A program made the translations under genes and the position numbers. DNA of 64,000 nucleotides, from the NCBI RefSeq assembly GCF_964340395.1, contig NC_135562.1:10693634-10757633 (forward strand), written 5' to 3'. This document shows, in pieces, positions 12,301 through 24,100 of the stretch. Below the pieces are notes generated by a model. That model was not told the DNA's origin. It did not search any database and saw nothing but the letters and a program-made list of their open reading frames with translations. This DNA comes from Glandiceps talaboti (taxonomy: Eukaryota; Hemichordata; Enteropneusta; Spengelidae). The first letter of the stretch is position 1, and each line of letters begins with the position of its first letter.

Positions 12301-14675
12301 ATAACATAGTCAATTATTTTTGGCAGTTTACCTGAAATGATTGGTTTGTTCCAATTTAATGTGTGTTATCGTGGTGATTAATTGCAAGCACCATACCTGT
12401 CAGCTGGTCCACGCAGTCATTTAATGGCTTACCAGAACAAAGTATATTATCATCAGGGTGTGGGCTTTATAGAGAAATTGAAAAATAATGATCTGAATGT
12501 AGCAATAATGTCATTTTTTACTGTCTACGAGAAACTACAGTTTTGTAACATGTATTATTTTTATCACATGAACAATGAAGGGGAGGGGATATTATTCAAA
12601 TAACATAAGGGGGGGGGGGGGGGGGGGTTTGTAATCCATTTTCAGGATTATTACACCAAGTATGGTACCTCAGACATAGTGGAAAAAAATATATCTAAAG
12701 TTAAAATGTATTGTGGATATTTTTTTCAGCAGGGCAAATTTTATGATATTCAATAATGGTAGTAACTTCATGGTTACGCAGAAGGAAGTGTAAAAAATTA
12801 TTTTGATAAATTCAGTGGAAATGTTCCAAATCTTCCCCCTATAGATTGTTTATTTCATTGGTTTTGTTTGATTCATGAGTTTCTTATAAAAATGATGTCT
12901 TATTTCAGATTTTGTTGCTATTGTGAAAGAATACAGTGTTTTCATTGTATCCTGAACTGCTGGCCTTAAGCCATGATCTCTGTGCATACATTGTATTGTG
13001 TTCTTGTACTTCAACCACTTCAAGTTTGACATTCTTGATATTTTTTCAACAAGTGGAATTATCAAGTACCTGATAGTAAACTGCCAACTGTTTATACAAA
13101 CAGTATGGAACTCAAAGGATGAAGGCCCTGATGACGTCAATTTTCAATACCTGTGTGTCAGAACTCGGCATAACTTAATTGCTATGGTTACCAACAGTTG
13201 GTAACCATAGTTACCAAGTTAACTATGATGAAAAAAAGTAGCCTGGAATGATAGACATTTCCCATCTGACAATCTATCTGCATACAGGAGAAAACAGGTA
13301 CCAAGCCAGCTAGCCTGGAAAGTATCCAATGTTATGAAATGTACTTGAAGTGACAAAGAATTTTATAGTACACTGTCACTTTTAAACCATTGTAACATAG
13401 ATGGAAGACTTAATAGTCTAAAATGGAACCCCTCCAGTGGCCTTTGTTGTGTATCAGTTAACACAGACTGAGTGGCTTTGGTAACACTGTATCTAAACCA
13501 TAACATACTGGTAGTAACTATATCACTGTAACATTGTACCTCTATCACTACTCAGAGTGACCCAGATAGCATAACACAGTATCGAAATGGTCACTTAGTA
13601 ACTGTGCCAACTATAGGAGTCCCCCCCAGCCCCCACCAACCCACCAAAAAAAATTGTCCAAAAAACGAACGAAGTTGGGAAAAAAATGTATATGCATTGT
13701 TTACTATAAAACTGGCAAAACTGAGCTAAAAAGTAGGTAGGAAGATTTTTATCATGCAGCAGCTTGTCTTTTGTTTCTCCTTGAATAAAAAAATTCTTAA
13801 AAAAAAAAGAAAAGGAAGATTTTCAATCACATTTTATTTGTTCAAATGTGAAGTATGTTTGCTACTATACCACTCTGATATATATACTTTGCAATTTGAA
13901 ATATCTTTTAAAAATATTAAGTGATACTTTCATAGTCGAGCCATGGTGTTGTCAGTATAACTTAACCCTTTCACCACTGGGAGCACACAACTACTAAAGA
14001 AATTGCTGTGGCATCATGTTTTTCATCAAAGAATTTTCCCAGTTACTAGATTGTTTATACCAAATTATTGGAAAGTGTCTAAAAAGTTAAGTTTAATATT
14101 AAATAGTAGCTTGTTGGAATTCTATTTGTGACATTATTTACTGTGAGTACAAATTTGTATTTGTGGTTTGTGGTGTGTTATTGTAAGCACACTCATTGCA
14201 TGCATATACAGGCCTTTGACTACTGTAGACTGTGTTTATGTTAACCAGTCCTGGTAGTGTGGTTATGTGTTTATGTCTACACACTCACTTTTTGGCATGT
14301 TATGGTCTGTTTAACAACTAAAATGATGTTGTTCGCACATTTGCAATTGTATTGAGAAACAATTTCACATTCCATTATTGCAAATGACCGTGTTAGGAAT
14401 ACAGCATTTGTACAAATACACAGTGGCAGTCAGTTTTTAAATACTTGCCACTTTATTGTGGTGCAACAATGGAATTCATCTAAAGCCCATATTGACCAAG
14501 GTGTTTCATTACTGTGTGTGTTTATCGTATGTACTCAAGTTCACTCACAGACACCATGCCAACAGTAAACAAATCCAGGATTCTGTACTCTAAACATACA
14601 TAGATACACACACACACACACTCACTCACTCACTCAAACAGACACACATAGATGCACACATACCCAGTACCCACA

Positions 14676-14757
<82 letters not shown>

Positions 14758-15071
14758 TTGACACACAGCACAGTCAGTAGATACAGGTTGGTAAACAAGT
14801 GAAAGTCACAGTTGAGTGTTTCTTTTAAACGTTCCCTGAAGACATTCTTGAAGTATTTTACAGTGGTACAATTTATATATAAAGTGGGTAATTGTAAACA
14901 ACACATACTGACCTATTCACACTAAAACAAAAACTTCTAATACATACATACATACATACATACATACATACATACATACATACATACATACATGACATAC
15001 ATACATACATACATACATACATACATACATACATACATACATACATACATACATACATACATACATACATT

Positions 15072-15107
<36 letters not shown>

Positions 15108-18100
15108 TTGAATTGAGTCTACTGTGACATCATCACAGAAGGTGGACAGTTAGATGTACATATTAAACTGACAAGTACTTTCACACCTAAATTTACATAT
15201 ATTGAAGCTAATCTTTTCACACCTCTGGTATAAAATATATTCAACACCTCTAGCAAATTTGGATCATTTTTGTCAGATCCAGTGAGACTTTGAAGAAGGA
15301 CAAGTGATTATGTCTGTTTCTCAGTCACCCAAAAGTGGAAGAAGAGAACTTGTGTAGGTATCTTAGTATTTCAATGATGAACATGCATAGTGTTATATTT
15401 TTGAATAGTGTATGAAGCCACCTGAATCAACAGGTGGTTTTTGTGTACATACATGTATGAGGCTGATAACAGTATAAATAAACACTGTGGTTAATTACAG
15501 TACAGTATGTATAAAGAAAGACTTTTCTTGAATGACAACCCAATTGCTGATTTATGTTTTCATGCATTTTTAAAATCATAATTCAGTATTTTTCTGAGAG
15601 CAAAGTAATACCAATAAATTAAGCAATGCATTAGTAACTACTTGAGTAGCACCGTGATGGCACATAGACAAAGTGTCCTGTATATGTATTTTGATGTGAA
15701 ATTTGGTGTCAACATTGTGTTTGGACTAATATCTTAGTTCATCACCAGCTGCAGACTGCAACATTTATTGAAACTGTTTTTAGATGTAATGACTTAATCA
15801 TAATACCATACTCTATGTACATTATTGAATCACCTGTGGGTAAATGTATTTGTGTAGCAGTACATGGTGCAATATATCCGAACAAATTACAGCCCCCCCC
15901 CCCCCCCCATGAATCACAATTTCAACTTATTACTATACTACTTATAGATAAAATAGACTTCTAATCAAGATGAATAATATCTAATTATTGATATTTTAAC
16001 ATTTTTCAGTGAATATATTATTGGTTGTCTGATAAAAAACATTCAATGTAGTAACCAAGTTAGAGATTGTTCAGGTGTTACAAATTCATAAACAGATTAG
16101 ATTATATGTCATGGAATCGTATTAAAGATATCTATCACAGATTTACATAGTAGTGACTATCAATAAAGGGATTGTGTTTCTGGACACAGGTACTTACATT
16201 TATATATCAGTTCTACACAGGTAGATATATCAATTCTACACACAGGTAGATATATCAATTCTACACACAGGTAGATATGTCAATTCTACACACAGGTAGA
16301 TATGTCAATTCTACACACAGGTAGATATATCAATTCTACACACAGGTAGATATGTCAATTCTACACACAGGTAGATATGTCAATTCTACACACAGGTAGA
16401 TATGTCAATTCTATACACAGGTAGATATGTCAGTTCTACACACAGGTAGATATGTCAATTCTACACACAGGTAGATATGTCAGTTCTACACACAGGTAGA
16501 TATGTCAGTTCTACACACAGGTAGATATGTCAATTCTACACACAGGTAGATATGTCAATTCTACACACAGGTAGATATGTCAATTCTACACACAGGTAGA
16601 TATGTCAATTCTACACACAGGTAGATATGTCAATTCTACACACGGGTAGATATATCAATTCTACACACAGGTAGATATATCAATTCTACACACAGGTAGA
16701 TATGTCAATTCTACACACAGGTAGATATATCAATTCTACACACAGGTAGATATATCAATTCTACACACAGGTAGATATGTCAATTCTACACACAGGTAGA
16801 TATGTCAATTCTACACACAGGTAGATATATCAATTCTACACACAGGTAGATATATCAATTCTACACACAGGTAGATATATCAATTCTACACACAGGTAGA
16901 TATGTCAATTCTACACACAGGTAGATATGTCAATTCTACACACAGGTAGATATATCAATTCTACACACAGGTAGATATGTCAATTCTACACACAGGTAGA
17001 TACCGTATGTCAGTTCTACTTGAGTTGTCTTTTATGACTACAAATAAAGCCAGTATTGAAGATAAATACTTTAGTACTACTGGAGTAGAAAATTACTGAT
17101 GGGAATCATTCATGTGTTAGATAAATGTGTAGAAAGAGTTGATGAATGCATGACTAGAGACACCCTGTACAATAATATAGACATGTTGTATTAGTTTTAG
17201 TACCTTTGTACTGGGTGGTATGTAGGTAAAATCAACAAGGTTTGTGAATGCTCAAGGCTGTTAATGGCTTTCCTATCAAGAAATTATTGGATGTTTTCGA
17301 GTGGCAGTGAAATATCCCAGGAATTCAGCATGATTTTTTAGATCTTAGTCTACACTGTTTTTGCTAAGGGCTAGGAACCATGGTAACAGAAATGAGAAAA
17401 TCTGGTCAAACTGACATACTAGTAGTTTCCAATACATTAATATTATTATAACATAATATTGGGAATCCTAGTAAAATACCCATGGGGAACTGAGGTAGAT
17501 TTTACCTATTTACCACCCCATGCAATTCTTTTACTGTATATGCACCCTTCGTTTTAGCTATGCTGGTGTTATCCACATTTTGATACCACCACATGGAGGG
17601 GTCAAGTCAGTGTTGATATTTACGAGGACCTCATTTTCATTTAATTCACAAAAACACTTACATTTTCTCAGAGTGACAAAATTTTGTAAATGACTTAAAA
17701 ACTTTTATGAAAAAATTCAATGTTTTGGAATTTGTGTGGATCAAAAAGTATAAACTTCGCTTTAATAAGAAATATATTTCTTTTTAAGGCCTAATGAAAA
17801 AAATTGTGTGGTTCTCATTCCGCTCAATTTTAGAGTAGGTGGGGTTGGTAATTTTTCTTATATGTTTTTTTCATATGTGAGTGGCTAGTTCAGGTAGTTG
17901 TGTTTTCTTATGTTTTTCATATGGTCTCTGTGTTATTGATTTCTTCTCATCAGATGTACAGCCATTACAGAATGGTAGAACAGTTTTATATTTTTTATAT
18001 TGTCTTTTTAAGTTGATGTCAGTTTCCACATCCATTATTTCTAGACTTCACAATTTTCATGATTTTATTATTTTTTTTCTCAAATACATAAAAATAAGTT

Positions 18101-21100
18101 TAGGGTCAGCGTGAAAAACTGTTTTTTTTTCATTAGGCCCAATGCATTTCTTTTGGTTAACCACAGACAAATAGAAAACTGTTACTGAGACAGAGACTGC
18201 CTATGGCATCGGATATCTTCAGACGAGGTGAAGAGATCTTGAAAGCCACAAGTAGCCTCGAAACTAGCTGCTGAGATAAAATAGTGTTTTGAAAATCAAC
18301 AACTTGAGTTTGTTTTGATAGTTTCTCTGTATCCTTTGTCAATTCAAAATGTGTGCAGTTGAAAAGGAGGATACCTTGAAAGACTTAGTGTCTAGTTGCC
18401 ATGGTAACACGAATTGAATTACTCTCCCTGGATAAATGTATGTTACATTTAACTTGAAATTTAACACCTCTGTTTTTATCCTAGTTGACGTTTCCATTTC
18501 TTGACAAATAGAGATTTTCTCAAGACATGCTATTGCTAAGATGTTCATCTACCATTGTGAGGAATTTCTATACATCAACGTCTTGAGTGTTTTCGTAGCC
18601 GTTTCTTGTATTGTCTTTGGGTCTGTCTTATCGTCCTCCTCTTGGCAGTGGTTGTTATTGTTTTGGTCTCTTCTGTTCTGTTGTCATTCTTTGTAGATGG
18701 ATGTGATTGAGAGGAGAACGCATAATACATGACGGCCGTACTGTCAATTCAATACAAAAGCTGGTATTATTTGGTAAAAACCGTGTTCTGTATTGTATGA
18801 TGGTTTCTGAATTATGTCAGCCATTGTATACCTAAGCCTAAAGCTGGGATTTCCTTCACAGAATGAGTTCACTTCTTTAATGGTTATACACAAGAAGGAT
18901 TTACGAATGTATAAGTAAATGTAGTCTGAGTCACTAAATCTGTACTTGTACCAATGTCTATGCTTGTATTCAGTGTGCCCTCTAGTCTAATGATAGCCAA
19001 ATTTTGTTCTGAGTCAAAACGAGAAAAAAAACTGTCATTTCGTGTGAGTCACCACATAGTACGAGATAGGGGAACACCAAATTTTGGTGTGTCACTAGAA
19101 ATTGTGTGCATCTGTCAAATTGGCTTAGAGGGTACTCTGCTTGTATCATTGGATGGAGGATTCCTCTGTCTTTGGGGTACTACAAATTGGTTTATAAATT
19201 ACAGAAGTTGTCGCTAAGCTGGTATTAGAACCCTAGTAACAGAAAGGAATAAGTGTGATAGAAATCTTCTTTATTTAAACATGATTTTGACAGAACATTG
19301 GTAAAAAGCCAGTGGTTTACAACTATAGTGAACCCTAGTAGAATGAAACTAGGGAATTCAGGGAGATTTGACTCGGTTACATACCACTTTCTCAAAACAC
19401 TTTTAAGGAACCCTGGTAAAATTCCAACTGTCATTAATTGGGATGTTTACGTGTGTCTAAAGTCGAATAAAGGAAGTGCCCCCCACCCCATGATACTGAG
19501 AGGTAGATTAATTAAAAGGTTAAAGGTCATATGGATCATATGATATGTAAAGCTGGACTTAGATTACGTACCTGCATAGACATGCAGTAAGAAAGTTTCT
19601 TATACCCTCTAGCTGTCAATATATTGACTCAATGTTTGACATGTACAGGATTAGCAGTCCTCTACCGGAGCTAATATTAAAGTTTTTGTATCGGATGATA
19701 ATCAACTCTTTGTCATTGCAATATTAATTGTAGTTGTCCTTGCAAAACTAATCTATTTATGATTAATAGTTGATAATAATGCCATCTAAGATTAGTTTAC
19801 GATAACTATGTTTGTGAAAAGTATTAACAAGTTTGTAGATTTATGTTGTAATTTAAAAAAATCATCTTGTATATTAAATTGTATTAGAAATAAATTAATC
19901 CTGTTTTTTTTTCCAACATGTAGTAGTAATTATTTGTGTTCAAACTAATACTCCATTGGTTAAACCTTAGATCATTACAACCATCTCTGCGTATCTAGTA
20001 GTAGTAACTATAAATGCTATAGTCGTCTCCCTCGTATAATCAAATTTCTCTAGCGTAGCATTCTGTTCTTACCACTGACAGCAACAGTTTATGCTACTGG
20101 AGTGTTGATAATGACATTATTAATGTTATAGACTGCAAGTTGTACATTTATGACAAAAAATAAAATGGATAAAAAAAAACTTAGATTTTGTATGTCTACA
20201 TAAAGGTCATCTCTGGAAATTAGTGAATTGACTTGAATATTTATGGGCTATAACGTGCATTGATAGTAATTATAAAAATGCTCTGTGTGTTTTCAGAGTC
20301 AGATATTCTCATACTGTAATTGGTTTTTATTTATTTATTTTTTTGTGTGTATTGCATCATGTATCTAGTTCTAGTGGCAATTTTACTTAGGGTAGTAGTA
20401 CATACATGTAGGTAAATTCTACCTGAGTTCACAGATATTTTACTTGGGTTCCCACCATTGTGCCCTCTAAGTCAATTTGATGCACCACTGATGCACACCG
20501 TCGCACAAAATCTAGTGACACACTAAAATTTGATGTTCTCCTATCTCTTACTATGTGGTGACTCACAAGAAATGCCAGTTTTTATCAATTTGACTCCACA
20601 ACAACAAAATTGGTTATCATTAGAGGGCACACTGGTGATGTATGATAGTTTTATGAGATTTTTCCCAAAACCTTAGCGAAGATTGTTGAAAATGATGGTA
20701 AATCTAGTGTGTATGCAATGTTAGAATGTCTTAAACATTGTGTAGTATACTATCTAAGTTTTGATCACTGCCGATTACGATTGCCAATTCCTGTACATTC
20801 TCAATGTCAATTCTTTTGTATACCAGTAATTATCTCTATAGTGTCTACTTAGAGGTAGCTAATTACCTAGATACACTAGTCTGTCCAATGTCACACATTC
20901 TATGTGGTTCTATAGTTTACCTTCTATTGTGATAACTAGCTATACCAGCTAGTCTGTCCAATGTCAGACAGTCTATGTGGTTCTTCTATTGAGTTTACCT
21001 TCTATTGTGATACATACGGAATGTTAGTTGTGATGGTGAGTGTATTGATTGATGCATAGTGGGTTTGTTTTATGGTATACCAATCAATACGATAAACAAA

Positions 21101-24100
21101 CCTGGCTTTGTGACTGGTGAAATTGACACAAGACGAAGCTTTAAATTCTACCTCTGAAATGAAATTTAACTGGTCTACAAAATCTGTATATATTATATAT
21201 CTACCGGTACTCCCATCTATAGTGTATTTTCATCTACAATTTGTATCTATCTCTACAATGTATATTTGTCTATAATATGTAGACGATCTACACGGTATCT
21301 CACATTAAGTATTAATGTACTTAATTATACCATGCACAAGTCAAGTTATTGTCTTTGAACAGAAAATATGGATTATATACCCTGGTTATTCTAGGTCACA
21401 ACAACCTGTGTCTATGTCACTGTTCTGTTCTGCTCAAAGTACGGGTCAAAACATTCTAAGTCGTCATTATTTCTCCCGATTTTCATGAAGAGGTGTAGCT
21501 ATATTATTCCCCAGTATTTTTCTTCTTTCAGCAAGGGGGAAAATACAAGTGATCTAGGGGGTCTTGTCACTACAAACCGCTAGACGAGTAGTGACAAACC
21601 CTTAGGTCACAGATATTTTCCGGCTGAATGAAGAAAAATATTGGGGAATAATATAATTATATCTCCTCAAGTATAATTCATGAAAAATCGGTGAAAATAA
21701 TGTCAATTTGGAATGATTAGACTCATGTATTGAGCACTGCAGAACCAGGGACGTAGTCACTGGTTGTTGTGACGTAGAACGATCAGGATATATAATCCAT
21801 ATTTTCTGTTCAAAGACAATAACTTAGCTCGTACATGGTATTATCTAATTCATTGCCATACTTGTATACCTGTGAATTACTATGGAAAATAACTTTCCAA
21901 ATGTGCTCTTAAATTGAGATAAATAAAGAATGAATACTAAAGACAGGAAGGAATTAACAAAAGCTGGACACAAACATATTGATAATGAGACAATACAAGT
22001 TAGATATAAAAAAAAAGTTGAAGTCAGAAAAGAAATGGTAATGAGCCAAGGACTGATTTGATGTGTTAGAAACTGATAGGGTGAATGGCCGCACCAGCTC
22101 AATGTTAACACCAGGCTAACTCTGTGGTATCACTTGGCTTACACTAATACCTCACCAGCATGTGTTATCTAGCAACTGGGAGGGTTACTCCCTACACCAG
22201 CCCAATGTTAGCAGCAGTGCTATCACTAGGCTGGTACTAACACACCTCATCGGCATGTGTTAGCAACTAGAAGAATGTATGGTCACACCAGGCTAAGTCA
22301 GTGCTAACACTGGGCTGGTACTAACACCTCCCCTGTATGTGTTAGTAACTGGAAGGGTGAATGGCCACACCAAACCAGTGATATTAACACCAGGCTATCT
22401 CAGTGCTAACACTGGGCTGGTACTAACACCTCCCCTGTATGTGTTAGTAACTGGAAGGGTGAATGGCCACACCAAACCAGTGATATTAACACCAGGCTAT
22501 CTCAGTGCTAACATTTAGAACCGACACCAGAGTAGAACATCTGAGAAGCATTTAGAGCATTACTAGTATTTGTAATAAAAGCTGCCTGTGTATTTGGTAG
22601 CTATATATCTACATTTACAATATCCTGTCCTTCATGATTTCAAGTAAAAAGTCCAAATTCACGACCAAATTCTAAACTTATAATACATGGGTAATAATTT
22701 AATATGATCACATATTTAAGTTTCTGTATGCCAACTATGAAGAGAAAGTACATTTGTAAACGATATATTTCAGTTTTTTCTTTACTCAAGGTAAAGTCTG
22801 TAAACAGATTTTATATGAAATATTATGGTTTCAGGGTTTACGTTGAGTTCTTTATTATTCACTTCATAAAAAAAGGTAATAAAGTCATCCATAAAAAAAA
22901 GAAGTCTGTTTATATTTTACTCACGGCTGTTCAGAAATTAATTGCTAGGAAGAAAGTTTTATCCACATGAAATATCTGGGATGTACAAGAACATTTTTTT
23001 TTTTATTTAAATTCCACAGAACCAGGATGGAACTTCTCACAAAATCATCTCCTGTCTTGTTTCTATAGGTGCTGTCACATGAGAAACTTGGCCAATCAAA
23101 AGATGAGTTCTTACAAGTCAATGGTCCTCACGTAGCAACAGCCAAGCACATTATCGTTGTCATGACGGATGCTTCTGCATCATCACCGTTCGTCTTCCAT
23201 GAAGTACTCTTCGCTGATTGGTTAGGAAAGACGTTAGTGACAGCAATGTTCAAGAATGTGTGGTCAAAACTCAGACCATCTGTCAAGGCAGTTTTAGGTA
23301 AGTGAGCTCTGTTTACTGATTGGTTAGACCATAGACCCTCCATGTGGACCGCTATGGTTAGATAAAGTTGGTCATACCATCCTGGCTAAGAATACTATTG
23401 ACAACCTTTAAAATTTGAAATGGTGCCCACTTCATTGGTTTTGAATAGCACCCCTAGTGGCCAAACCGTACAATCTTTTGTTTTTGTCATAGCTATAATC
23501 TTTGGTTCTAATACTACTGTGCTGGTAAACCCATATCCATGTTATAAACTTTACAAGACAAGATATGGTTATAGTGATGCTTTGTACTGAAACTTATTCA
23601 CTGATAACACAATGTTATTTTACTGTATTCATGTTTGCAGAAAAAAGTTGATTTTCAGTATTCTTGGTCAAAGCATTTCAAAACAAAACATGACACTCTG
23701 TGCTGAAAATGATGACAATATTATCTTACTGTGTTCATTTCAAGTGAATGTTCTGTCATTGGTAAACTCACAACCAAGTAATAAACCTTACAAGACAGCA
23801 TATGCACACACGATTGCGGTTATTATAGTGACAGTGTGTGCTGATACTCACTGACAACACTTACTATGTTACATTTCAGGTGAATGTCCTGCCGTTGATT
23901 TCGAAACCAAGATGTACTCAGAAAGTATGGATGTACTGGAACATCAAATTAAACCCTTACGTAAAGTCCCTGGTGTTGTATTAGAACAAGCCTATTTAAA
24001 TAGAATGGCTGATGGTTTAAAACCATTGCAGATCCTAGCAGCTTCTACAGGTAAGCTTGTCTTATTTCTTATATAGTTTATATACATACCTATTTCTCAA

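Larger units (their letters stand above)
7785..23068. other. 15.3-kb intron 1 of the TIR-SAM gene
   Basis: Donor CAG/GTAGGT at 7784/7785; acceptor TTTCTATAG at 23068. It divides the second TIR domain. Contents listed separately: 47-bp, 25-bp and 103-bp tandem repeats, a tRNA-derived SINE, two copies of hairpin element C, two of element B, a full-length foldback A, and long CA and CATA runs. Read-through of the donor would add 10 residues and stop at 7815-7817, giving a 499-residue TIR-SAM form. No other gene recognised. Confidence 0.75.

Noticed and set aside
14634-15103. Long Cys/Val and Met/Tyr/Val frames
   Set aside because: Simple translation of AC and CATA repeats.
16203-17018. CRISPR-like array
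   Set aside because: Units are contiguous 25-bp repeats without unique spacers, in a eukaryotic intron.
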